Of a stretch of DNA of 64,000 bases, positions 30,866 through 38,924 are shown piece after piece. A model generated the notes under the pieces. That model saw only the letters and a list, made by a program, of their open reading frames with translations, searched no databases and was not told where the DNA came from. This DNA is from Salipiger pallidus. GTDB taxonomy: Bacteria; Pseudomonadota; Alphaproteobacteria; Rhodobacterales; Rhodobacteraceae. The stretch is taken from assembly GCF_014643635.1 (NCBI RefSeq), contig NZ_BMJV01000012.1:1-64000 (forward strand), written 5' to 3'. A program made the translations under genes and the position numbers. Within the stretch, counting starts at the first letter, position 1. Each line of letters opens with the position of its first letter.

Positions 30866-30896
30866 TACCTAGGGATTCCAGCAACTGGAAGGTCAA
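30866..30896 (-). promoter_or_regulatory. CueR-type promoter for the CDF/DUF411 operon
   Basis: On the minus strand TTGACC (30896-30891), a 19-bp spacer with the dyad CTTCCAGTTGCTGGAATCC, and a -10 TAGGTA (30871-30866). The long spacer and near-perfect dyad are the hallmark of MerR-family copper promoters. Confidence 0.8.
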
Positions 30897-31019
30897 GGGC
30901 TATTCATCCACGCGCGCAACGCAGCGCTCACTCAACCGTTCCACGGTGAGGTCAAAGGACCGATATCAGGACGTATTTGACGCTGACGCCAAGCTCATGT
31001 CCGACGCGCGTGGCGATTT

Positions 31020-31505
31020 TCAGTCATCTTTCGCCTTCTGCCAGACTTGCTGGCAGGCTGAGTAAAGAAACGTCGCTGACCAGGTCAGCAACATGAAGCC
31101 CAAAAGCGATTGCAGCATCAGCAACAGTCGAAAGGGCCCGACCACCTCTATGGACGAATAGCCAAGGGTCGAGAACGAGATGCCCGTAACATAGAGAACA
31201 TCCTGAAACATCGGCGGGCTGTTGCTGAACGATTGCGGCAGAACGCTTGCCACCACCATCGTGTTGAACACGGCGAGCGTCACAAGTTCCAATACGTGCA
31301 GCAACAGCAACGCGGAAAACGTCAGGATGATCCGAAAGCCGGAGCCATCCGACCGCTGCGGGGAAAACTTCAGAATGCCCGACAACGCATAATGATGGAC
31401 AATTCCCATCACGATCGCCGCGCATATTCCGACAAACATAGCCATCAACTCGGTCATACACCCAAACCCGTCTTCCTGTTCAAACAGGTCAATTTGACCA
31501 TACAT
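31020..31505 (-). CDS. Ion-channel-like (two-helix pore) membrane protein
   Basis: A 161-residue protein with three or four helices. The segment YVTGISFSTLGYSSIEVVGPFRLLLMLQSLLGFMLLTWSATFLY has the pore-helix, filter-like TLGYS and final helix arrangement of small potassium-channel family proteins, though the filter is TLGYS rather than TVGYG. ATG 31457 is an alternative start. A copper link is unclear. Confidence 0.65.
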   Translation of the reverse strand: MYGQIDLFEQEDGFGCMTELMAMFVGICAAIVMGIVHHYALSGILKFSPQRSDGSGFRIILTFSALLLLHVLELVTLAVFNTMVVASVLPQSFSNSPPMFQDVLYVTGISFSTLGYSSIEVVGPFRLLLMLQSLLGFMLLTWSATFLYSACQQVWQKAKDD

Positions 31506-31545
31506 CAGGCTTTTAGCACAACGGGACCAATTGATTCTTCACTGG

Positions 31546-32034
31546 TCAGGCCAACGCGGGGGGCAACCCGTTCAGGGCGACATCCACCGGAACGGTCGGC
31601 AAGTTCGATGCGATCCAGCCAGGCCCTTCGCCTGATCCCAACATCCCTTCCGAGATATCGGCGTAGCCCGAATAACCAGCTTGTCTCAACGCTCGAAGCA
31701 GCGATGCGGAGCGTCCGCCAGTGGCGCAGATCAGTCCAACAGTGCGATCACCGCTCAGTTCCTTGGCCCTGAACAATCGGTCCGGAAAACCGGACGCGTG
31801 CATGCTTATCGGCCATACACCAGCACCTACGCCGGTTTCTTGCCACTCTTTGTGCGTTCTGACATCGATGATCCGCGCCGTATCCGATAGAAGCGCGTCA
31901 AAGGCATTCTCTGCCGACCAGACAGATCGGCTCTGCGCCAACAGCGGTGACGCCGCGACGGTCAGCACCGTCATATGAGCACCCAGAACGAAACGGCGCC
32001 GGTTCAAATCAAGAGCCATATTCGAAAACCTCAT
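31546..32034 (-). CDS. Exported rhodanese-domain protein
   Basis: A 162-residue protein from ATG 32034 (ATG 32019 is possible) with a Tat-like signal (DLNRRRFVLGAHMTVLTVAASPLLAQ). The rhodanese fold is shown by AFDALLSDTARIIDVRTHKEWQETG and the active-site loop ICATGGRSASLLRALRQAGY, with the catalytic Cys in C-A-T-G-G-R. Periplasmic rhodaneses carry sulfane sulfur. It is divergent from the response regulator at 32208. Confidence 0.82.
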   Translation of the reverse strand: MRFSNMALDLNRRRFVLGAHMTVLTVAASPLLAQSRSVWSAENAFDALLSDTARIIDVRTHKEWQETGVGAGVWPISMHASGFPDRLFRAKELSGDRTVGLICATGGRSASLLRALRQAGYSGYADISEGMLGSGEGPGWIASNLPTVPVDVALNGLPPALA

Positions 32035-32207
32035 CCTTTGATCGGTTGCGATCCCAAAGGTCACATAACATACGCGCGACGCTACCCGGGAGCACGACAC
32101 GGTGCAGGCACAGATTTGTATCCATCTGTAGCAAGGGACTGACCTGATACAAACGGCTACAATTCTGCCCATGAAACAGAATGCAACGATGATCTAGGAA
32201 GGACGCC

Positions 32208-32930
32208 ATGGGACCGCCACCTCATATCCTTATCGTGGACGACCACGCTCAGATACGCGAAAGCGTCGCGCGCTTCCTGGAGAAGAACGGAATGCGCACG
32301 ACCGTCGCCAGGGATGCCGTGGAGATGGATGCCAAGCTGGCCACCGGTCACTTCGACCTCCTCGTGCTCGATGTCATGATGCCGGGCGAGGACGGTTTGT
32401 CGGTTTGCCGCAGACTTGCGCCAGAGGGTGATCTTCCGATCATCATGCTGACGGCGCTTGGTGAGGAAACGGATCGGATCGTGGGTCTGGAAATCGGTGC
32501 GGACGATTATCTCGCCAAGCCGTTCAATCCACGAGAACTGCTCGCCCGCATCAAGTCGGTTCTTCGGAGAAGCAACCGCGACGAACCTGTGGCCGGAAGC
32601 CTCGCTGGGAGGAAAGTCTCTTTTGCGCACTGGATACTGGATACCGACCGGCAGGTGCTGATTGACGAGTCCACCACCGAGACCCCATTGACGACCTCCG
32701 AGTTCAAATTGCTGGCGGTCCTGCTGGAACGCGCGAGGATGGTGCTCAGCCGTGACCAGTTGCTTGACCTGACCGCTGGGCGGACGGCAGGCCCGATGGA
32801 TCGAACCATCGACAATCAGATCAGCCGTCTCCGCCGCAAAATCGAGCCGGATGTACTTAGGCCCAGTGTCATCAAAACGGTGCGGAACGGCGGATACTGT
32901 CTGGCTGCCGATGTCGAGGATGCGCCGTGA
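32208..32930 (+). CDS. OmpR-family response regulator
   Basis: A 240-residue regulator: the receiver domain has ILIVDDHAQIRESVARFLEKNG, Asp in LLVLDVMMPGEDG, MLTALGEETD and LAKPFNPRELLARI; the winged helix includes LTTSEFKLLAVLLERARMVLSRDQLLDL, DRTIDNQISRLRRKIE and IKTVRNGGYCLAAD. It is close to the OmpR branch that works with EnvZ-like kinases. Its stop overlaps the kinase start. It lies upstream of the SHOCT and ccm genes, which may be its targets. Confidence 0.92.
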   Translation: MGPPPHILIVDDHAQIRESVARFLEKNGMRTTVARDAVEMDAKLATGHFDLLVLDVMMPGEDGLSVCRRLAPEGDLPIIMLTALGEETDRIVGLEIGADDYLAKPFNPRELLARIKSVLRRSNRDEPVAGSLAGRKVSFAHWILDTDRQVLIDESTTETPLTTSEFKLLAVLLERARMVLSRDQLLDLTAGRTAGPMDRTIDNQISRLRRKIEPDVLRPSVIKTVRNGGYCLAADVEDAP

Positions 32931-34396
32931 TGCGCCGTGCGATGAGGTCTCTGAGCGGCCAGTTGATCCTGCTTGTGGTCGCGGCACTTGTCGTGGCCCA
33001 GGCGATCAGCCTGTTCCTGTTCGCTGACGAGCGCACCCTTGCGATTCGTGCCGCATTGGGGTTCGAGGCCGCCGGTCGCGCAGCAAATGTCGCGCGGTTG
33101 ATCGAGGAGGCCCCGCCGGAGTTGCAGGACTCGATCCTCCGCGCGGCGAATTCGCCATTGATCCGGTTTGATCTGTCGGACGTTCCGAGCGTGGAACACA
33201 CCGGTCATTCGGATGGCGGCATCGTGGAAGGACGCATACGCGCGCTTCTGGGCGATAGCTACAGCCGGGATATTCGCGTTGAACTGCACGAGGTCGAGGG
33301 CGCGTTGCGGCCCCTTCCCAATCTCTCGGACGAGATGACGGAAATGCATCTCGCGATGATGCGCGGAGAGTTGACGGCGGTTGAGATGAACCTGTCGATC
33401 GCCATCAAGGGAGCGCGTTGGCTGAATGTCGGAACGCGGTTCGAGCGTCCGCCAATCCAATGGCCTTTCTATTCGATGCTGACCTTTGGAATTTCCGCCG
33501 GACTGCTCCTGGTGGCGATCTTCTGGTTTGTCATGACGCGCCTGACGCGTCCTTTGCGGCACCTCTCCAAGGCCGCGGACCATCTTGGCCGGGGCGAGGA
33601 TGTGGGTGAATTGACCGTCGCGGGGCCGACCGAGGTCAAGGATCTGACCGTCGCCTTCAACCGCATGCAACGACGGCTGACCCGGTTTGTCAGCGATCGG
33701 ACACGGATGCTCGCAGCGCTTGGTCACGATTTGCGCTCGCCGTTGACTGCTATGCGTGTCCGCGCGGAGCTGGTTGACGAAGAAGAGACGCGGGACAGCC
33801 TCATCGCATCGGTCGAAGAGATGCAGAGCATGGTCGAAGCGACGCTCACCTTTGCACGGGGCCTTACCGGATCCGAAGGTGCCGAAGTGGTCGATCTGCG
33901 CAATTTTCTGGACAGCTTGTGCAGCGATATGGCGGCACACTGCACCTTTGCCCCGAGTGATGATGTTGCCGTGCGGCTTCGACCCAACGCGTTCCGAAGG
34001 GCGCTGAGGAACCTGCTTGAGAACGCCGTTCGCTACGGTGGTGCCGCAAAAGTCAGCTGGGCGACCCACGGTTCGAACCTCGTACTCAACATCGATGACA
34101 ATGGGCCCGGCATTCCCGTCGACCAGTTGGAAAAGGTCTTCGATCCCTTCTATCGCCTCGAGCAATCGAGGTCTCTGGAAACGGGCGGTTATGGGCTTGG
34201 GCTCTCGATCGCGAGGACAATCGTCCAATCCCATGGCGGCGATATCCAGCTGGTCAACCATAACAGCGCGGGTTTGCGCGCTGTTGTCACCATCCCACTG
34301 GATGAAAGCGAACTAATCGAAGGAGAAACAGATGAAACTGAAAACGCTCATTCCAACGTTGCTGGCCAGCTTGCCCGCCAGCATGGCGCGAGCTGA
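32927..34396 (+). CDS. EnvZ-like sensor histidine kinase
   Basis: A 489-residue kinase from GTG 32927 or ATG 32930. Helix 1 is LILLVVAALVVAQAISLFLF, then a periplasmic domain of ~150 residues, helix 2 (LTFGISAGLLLVAIFWFVM) and a HAMP domain. The H-box is LAALGHDLRSPLTAMRVRAEL, the N-box LRNLLENAVRYGG, the G-boxes NIDDNGPGIP and GGYGLGLSIARTI. The last 22 residues overlap the SHOCT gene out of frame. The periplasmic part holds several Met/His residues (SDEMTEMHLAMMRGE), which could sense metal; this is a guess. Confidence 0.9.
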   Translation: MMRRAMRSLSGQLILLVVAALVVAQAISLFLFADERTLAIRAALGFEAAGRAANVARLIEEAPPELQDSILRAANSPLIRFDLSDVPSVEHTGHSDGGIVEGRIRALLGDSYSRDIRVELHEVEGALRPLPNLSDEMTEMHLAMMRGELTAVEMNLSIAIKGARWLNVGTRFERPPIQWPFYSMLTFGISAGLLLVAIFWFVMTRLTRPLRHLSKAADHLGRGEDVGELTVAGPTEVKDLTVAFNRMQRRLTRFVSDRTRMLAALGHDLRSPLTAMRVRAELVDEEETRDSLIASVEEMQSMVEATLTFARGLTGSEGAEVVDLRNFLDSLCSDMAAHCTFAPSDDVAVRLRPNAFRRALRNLLENAVRYGGAAKVSWATHGSNLVLNIDDNGPGIPVDQLEKVFDPFYRLEQSRSLETGGYGLGLSIARTIVQSHGGDIQLVNHNSAGLRAVVTIPLDESELIEGETDETENAHSNVAGQLARQHGAS

Positions 34397-34637
34397 TGGT
34401 CCAGGCTCCTGGACAGGTCACATGTGGGGCGGAGGCTATGGCTTTATGGGCGGCTTCATGATGCTCGCCTTCTGGGGGGCGCTGATCGCATTGGTGGTGT
34501 TTCTGGTGTTCAGGCTGCGGGACAATGGCACCCGTCCCCCGGACTCGGACGCGCAGGAAGCGCTCAGGCGCCGCTTTGCAAATGGGGAAATCGACGAAGA
34601 AGAGTTCCGTCGCCGCAAAGCAACGCTCGACGAATAG
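34332..34637 (+). CDS. SHOCT-domain membrane protein
   Basis: A 101-residue protein: signal peptide (LIPTLLASLPASMARA), a Gly/Met/Trp-rich linker (WTGHMWGGGYGFMGGFMM), one helix (LAFWGALIALVVFLVF), and a C-terminal SHOCT motif (DAQEALRRRFANGEIDEEEFRRRKATL). Such small proteins are frequent in copper loci. GAAGGAGA is a strong ribosome site. It overlaps the kinase gene by 65 bp. Confidence 0.85.
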   Translation: MKLKTLIPTLLASLPASMARADGPGSWTGHMWGGGYGFMGGFMMLAFWGALIALVVFLVFRLRDNGTRPPDSDAQEALRRRFANGEIDEEEFRRRKATLDE

Positions 34638-34702
34638 ACCCCGCCGCGGACGCCAAAGCCGTCCGACGCGACGCCCACCGACGCTGAATAGGAAAGAACG
34701 CC

Positions 34703-36703
34703 ATGGTCCCGGAAATTGGTCACTTCGCACTGGCCCTCGCGCTTGCGCTTGCGCTTGTTCAAAGCGTTCTGCCGATTGCAGGTGCGTCGCGTGGAAACGC
34801 CGTCTGGATGAAATCCGCCCAGGCGACGGCAATAGGACAAGTGCTGTTTGTGGCCATAGCCTTCGCAGCGCTGATGCAGGCCTTCATCGTCAGCGACTTC
34901 ACCGTCAGGAACGTCGTCGAGAACTCCCATTCGCTCAAGCCAATGCTCTACAAGGTGGCCGGGACCTGGGGCAGCCATGAGGGTTCGCTGCTGCTCTGGA
35001 TCCTGATACTCGCGGTGTTCGGCGCGGGCGTCGCCTGGTTCGGATCGAACATCCCCGCCGAGACCAAGGCGCGCACCTTGTCGGTGCAGGCGTGGATCAG
35101 CGTCGGCTTCCTGTCCTTCCTGCTGCTGACGTCGAACCCCTTCGAGCGGGTGTTTCCGCCGCCGCTCGACGGCAATGACCTCAACCCGTTGCTTCAGGAC
35201 ATGGGTCTCGCCATGCACCCGCCGCTCTTGTATTTCGGGTATGTCGGCTTCTCCATCGTGTTTTCCTTTGCCGTTGCGGCTCTTCTGGAAGGGCGCGTCG
35301 ATCCGGCCTGGGCCAGATGGGTCCGCCCGTGGACATTGGCCGCGTGGGTCAGCCTTACGGCAGGTATCGCTCTTGGATCGTGGTGGGCCTATTATGAACT
35401 GGGCTGGGGCGGCTGGTGGTTCTGGGACCCGGTCGAGAACGTGAGCTTCATGCCCTGGCTTCTGGGCACGGCGCTGCTGCATTCCGCCATCGTCACCGAA
35501 AAGCGCGACGCGTTCAAAAGCTGGACCATCCTACTTGCCATCCTGACTTTCTCGCTTTCGCTGCTCGGGACGTTCATCGTCCGGTCAGGCCTGCTTACAT
35601 CCGTGCATGCCTTCGCCGTCGATCCAGAGCGCGGGCTTTACATTCTGGGTCTGCTGGCCGTGTCCATCGGTGGGTCGCTGGCGCTCTACGCCTGGCGGGC
35701 GCCCGAAATGGAGCCGGGTGGTCTGTTTCGCCCGATCAGCCGCGAGGCCGGGCTGCTCGTGAACAACCTCATTCTGGCCGCCGCTACGGGAACGGTCCTG
35801 TTCGGGACGCTTTATCCACTGATCCTGGAGGCTGTCACCGGGGACAAGATCTCGGTCGGTCCACCTTTCTTCAACGCGGCCTTCATTCCGATGATGCTGG
35901 CACTGGTCGTGTTCATGGGTCTTGGTCCATTCCTGTCGTGGAAGCGGGCTGATATCGCCGGTTTGCTCGATCGCATCCAATTCGTGGCCGTGCTGGCGGT
36001 CATTGCAGCCTTGGCCGCATGGTATCTTCTGAACGGTGGGCCGATCATGGCCTATCTTGCCATCCTCGGCGCAGCGTGGCTGCTTTTTGCGACCCTGCGG
36101 GAATGGGCGCTACGCATCCGTCTGTTCGAGGTTTCCCTTGCAGAGAGCGCGAGACGCGTGCGCAACCTGCCACGCGCCTCTCACGGTATGACGCTTGCCC
36201 ATGCCGGCGTCGCTGTGTTGATGATGGGGATGATCGGCTCGACCGGATGGAAGAGTGAGGAGATCGTCTTTGCCGCCCCCGGGACCGAAGTCACGATCGC
36301 CGGGTTCGACATCACCTTCGAAGGGGCCGCAAAGGTTCAAGGGCCGAACTACATCGCGGATCGCGGCACCCTTGTGGTGCGTCGGGATGGCGAATTGGTC
36401 ACGACACTTTTCCCGGAACGGCGGTATTACCCGGTCGCGGAAAGCCAGACGACGGAGTCGGCCATCCGCTCCACATTGGCGGGTGATCTCTATACGTCGA
36501 TTGCAACGCCAGCCTCCGATCAAGTGAACAACGCCGGAGCATGGACCCTTCGGATCCTCTATGAACCGCTCGTCAACCTGATCTGGATCGGCTCGATCCT
36601 GCTGGTGATCGGTGGCTGTTTGTCCTTGTCGGATCGCCGTTTGAGGGTCGGGGCGCCGCGCCGTGCCAAACAGCCAGCCACCGATGCCGTTCCTGCCGAG
36701 TAG
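34703..36703 (+). CDS. ccmF: Cytochrome c maturation protein CcmF
   Basis: A 666-residue membrane protein of the CcmF/CcsA haem-handling superfamily. Signatures: VAGTWGSHEGSLLLWILIL, LLQDMGLAMHPPLLYFGYVGFSI, the tryptophan-rich WWAYYELGWGGWWFWDPVENVSFMPWLLGTALLHS, and a C-terminal periplasmic domain (PGTEVTIAGFDITFEG). CcmF acts in the haem-to-apocytochrome ligation complex. It leads a ccmFGHI operon, but ccmA-E are not in the window, so this set must cooperate with genes elsewhere. Confidence 0.95.
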   Translation: MVPEIGHFALALALALALVQSVLPIAGASRGNAVWMKSAQATAIGQVLFVAIAFAALMQAFIVSDFTVRNVVENSHSLKPMLYKVAGTWGSHEGSLLLWILILAVFGAGVAWFGSNIPAETKARTLSVQAWISVGFLSFLLLTSNPFERVFPPPLDGNDLNPLLQDMGLAMHPPLLYFGYVGFSIVFSFAVAALLEGRVDPAWARWVRPWTLAAWVSLTAGIALGSWWAYYELGWGGWWFWDPVENVSFMPWLLGTALLHSAIVTEKRDAFKSWTILLAILTFSLSLLGTFIVRSGLLTSVHAFAVDPERGLYILGLLAVSIGGSLALYAWRAPEMEPGGLFRPISREAGLLVNNLILAAATGTVLFGTLYPLILEAVTGDKISVGPPFFNAAFIPMMLALVVFMGLGPFLSWKRADIAGLLDRIQFVAVLAVIAALAAWYLLNGGPIMAYLAILGAAWLLFATLREWALRIRLFEVSLAESARRVRNLPRASHGMTLAHAGVAVLMMGMIGSTGWKSEEIVFAAPGTEVTIAGFDITFEGAAKVQGPNYIADRGTLVVRRDGELVTTLFPERRYYPVAESQTTESAIRSTLAGDLYTSIATPASDQVNNAGAWTLRILYEPLVNLIWIGSILLVIGGCLSLSDRRLRVGAPRRAKQPATDAVPAE

Positions 36704-36711
36704 GAGAGAAG

Positions 36712-37278
36712 ATGAAACGTCTCATTGCCGGGCTGCCGTTTATTGCGGCGGTCATATTCGGTGGGTTTTTTCTCTGGGGGCTCAATCCCGACCGGGATCC
36801 CAACGAGATCCCTTCCGTCCTGATCTCGCAACCGGCCCCGGCGTTCGACCTCGATCCCGTGCCGGGGTTGGAGACACCCGGCCTGGCCCGAAGCGATCTT
36901 GTCGGCAACGAACGACCGGTCGTGGTCAATGTCTTTGCGTCCTGGTGCGTGCCCTGCCGCGCGGAACATGCCGTGTTGACAAGATTTGTCGAACGAGACG
37001 GCATGCGGTTGTTCGGAATAAACTACAAAGACAAACCTGAGGATGCCGTGAAGTGGCTCAATGACCTCGGCAATCCCTACGAGCGGATCGGGTCCGACCT
37101 GTCGGGCCGGACCGGGATCGAATGGGGCCTGTCGGGCGTGCCGGAAACCTTCATCGTCGATAGCGATGGCACCGTTTTGTTTCGCTATGTCGGGCCGGTC
37201 GTGGGTCCGGACGCCGTCGAACGGTTCACGCAAGCCCTGAAGCAGGCAGGCGCACTGCCAAATGGAGCAGGTTCATGA
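36712..37278 (+). CDS. ccmG: CcmG/DsbE thiol:disulfide oxidoreductase
   Basis: A 188-residue membrane-anchored thioredoxin: helix LIAGLPFIAAVIFGGFFLWGL, then NVFASWCVPCRAEHAVLTRF with the WCVPC active site, INYKDKPEDAVKWLNDLGNPYERIGSD and the cis-Pro region GVPETFIVDSDGTVLFRYVGPV. It reduces apocytochrome c or CcmH thiols. ATGA overlap with ccmH. Confidence 0.93.
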   Translation: MKRLIAGLPFIAAVIFGGFFLWGLNPDRDPNEIPSVLISQPAPAFDLDPVPGLETPGLARSDLVGNERPVVVNVFASWCVPCRAEHAVLTRFVERDGMRLFGINYKDKPEDAVKWLNDLGNPYERIGSDLSGRTGIEWGLSGVPETFIVDSDGTVLFRYVGPVVGPDAVERFTQALKQAGALPNGAGS

Positions 37279-37748
37279 GACAGTTGATTTTCGCGTTTTG
37301 CATCGGGCTCCTTCCCTTTGCCGCCAATGCGGTGGAACCGGACGAAATGCTGACCGACCCGGTATTGGAACAGCGTGCGCGGGAGATTTCCAAGGATCTA
37401 CGATGCGTCGTCTGTCAGAACCAGGACATCGACAGTTCGAACGCGGGTGTGGCGCGGGACTTGCGTCTGCTCGTACGCGAGCGCCTGGTCGTTGGAGACA
37501 GCGACGCGGAGGTGATCGAATACATACGGGCGCGGTACGGGGATTACGTGCTGCTGAAACCGCCTCTGGAGCCTGCGACCTACGCGCTTTGGTTCGCTCC
37601 GATCGCTTTCGTTCTGATCGGGGTTTTCGTTGGTGGCGGGCTACTGATGAGTCGGCGAAAGCAAGAGGCATTTGAAGACTTGGGCTCGGAGGATGAGAAC
37701 ACCGTGTCCGAAATTCTCAGGCAAAACGAAGCGGGGGATGCGTCATGA
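37275..37748 (+). CDS. ccmH: Cytochrome c maturation protein CcmH
   Basis: A 157-residue protein with a signal peptide, the haem-ligation thiol motif LRCVVCQNQDIDSSNAGVARDLR, and GDSDAEVIEYIRARYGDYVLLKPPLEPATYALWF before a C-terminal membrane helix. The CxxC pair handles apocytochrome thiols. It overlaps ccmG and ccmI by ATGA junctions. Confidence 0.94.
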   Translation: MRQLIFAFCIGLLPFAANAVEPDEMLTDPVLEQRAREISKDLRCVVCQNQDIDSSNAGVARDLRLLVRERLVVGDSDAEVIEYIRARYGDYVLLKPPLEPATYALWFAPIAFVLIGVFVGGGLLMSRRKQEAFEDLGSEDENTVSEILRQNEAGDAS

Positions 37749-38896
37749 TCTGGGGTATTTTCGTTCTTTTGACGCTGGTCGCAATCGGAATTGTCCTCTA
37801 CCCGCTGCTGCTGTCCAAATCGAACACTCTCACCAGAGGGGATGCGGTACCGGCGATCCTCGCCGATCAGATGCGGGAAATCCAACGAGACATGGACCGC
37901 GGTTTGATTTCTGAACAGGAAGCTCAAGCGGCCAGACTCGAGATCAAGAAACGGATCCTCGCGACGACCCGCAATTCGGAAGAAAAAGCCGGATCATCCC
38001 GTAATGGTGGCAGAGTCACTCTCGTTGTCGCGGCGGTCCTCGCGCCGGTTATTGCCGCGGGCTACTATCTGACGATGGGATCGCCGGAGGTTCCTTCAAT
38101 GGCCTTCGCTGCCCGTGCAGAGGAGCGGGCACAGACTGATGAAGTGACGGCGCTGGCAATACAACTTCGCGAAAGGCTTGTATCCGATCCGACCGGCGGC
38201 CCTAGCGAAGGGTGGATGCTGTTGGGCCAGACCTATCAGCGCATGGGCAGAGCAGCCGATGCCGTCGAAGCCTTCGAAGTCGTTGCCGAACGGGAGGATG
38301 CCACCTCCGCGACATTCTCCATGCTGGCAGAGGCTGTCGCGGTTGCCAATGACGGCGTTGTTATTCCACGGGCGAAATTGGCCATTGATCGCGCTTTGGA
38401 CCTTGACCCATCCAATCCTGCGGCAACCTACTTCGAGTCTCTGTATTACTTTCAGCAAGAAGAGACGCGTAAGGCCTACGATCTGCTTGTTTCACGACTG
38501 AATCAGGAAGAGGCTTACGTTCCCTGGATGGAGACCTATGCAGCGCAGATCAACCGGATTGCAGCGGCAGCTGACCTTCCGGTCGTCAATCTACCCAGCG
38601 GGCCGACGTCGCAACCAGGCCCGAGTGCCGCAGATGTCGCGGCGGCGTCGGAGATGAATGACGCGGATCGCGCGGAGTTCATCCGATCGATGGTCTCGCG
38701 GCTGGCCGAGCGTCTTGAGGATGAACCGGACGATCTGGATGGTTGGATGCGGCTGGCAAATGCCTATACCGTCCTTCAGGAGCCCGATCGCGCCGTTGAG
38801 GCCTACCGCAAGGCTGAAGCGCTGTTGGAGCAGCAGCCCGCCAGTGATCCTCGGCGTGCGGCGGTCCGTGCCGCGCTTGAGCGGCTCGGCGGCTGA
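37745..38896 (+). CDS. ccmI: Cytochrome c maturation protein CcmI
   Basis: A 383-residue protein: N-terminal helix (GIFVLLTLVAIGIVLYPLLL), a cytosolic loop (ILADQMREIQRDMDRGLISEQEAQAARLEIKKRIL, the CcmI hallmark), a second helix, then periplasmic TPR repeats (GWMLLGQTYQRMGRAADAVEAFE, DDLDGWMRLANAYTVLQEPDRAVEAYRKAEALL). It chaperones apocytochrome c. A small GCTCG/CGAGC hairpin (38902-38921) follows, between it and the convergent dsbD gene. Confidence 0.92.
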   Translation: MIWGIFVLLTLVAIGIVLYPLLLSKSNTLTRGDAVPAILADQMREIQRDMDRGLISEQEAQAARLEIKKRILATTRNSEEKAGSSRNGGRVTLVVAAVLAPVIAAGYYLTMGSPEVPSMAFAARAEERAQTDEVTALAIQLRERLVSDPTGGPSEGWMLLGQTYQRMGRAADAVEAFEVVAEREDATSATFSMLAEAVAVANDGVVIPRAKLAIDRALDLDPSNPAATYFESLYYFQQEETRKAYDLLVSRLNQEEAYVPWMETYAAQINRIAAAADLPVVNLPSGPTSQPGPSAADVAAASEMNDADRAEFIRSMVSRLAERLEDEPDDLDGWMRLANAYTVLQEPDRAVEAYRKAEALLEQQPASDPRRAAVRAALERLGG

Positions 38897-38924
38897 CTAC
38901 TGCTCGGTGTCCCGGTCGAGCAGG

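Noticed and set aside
32816-34261. A 481-codon minus-strand open frame opposite the second histidine kinase
   Set aside because: Low-complexity Arg/His-rich translation; the plus strand encodes an intact kinase with all boxes.
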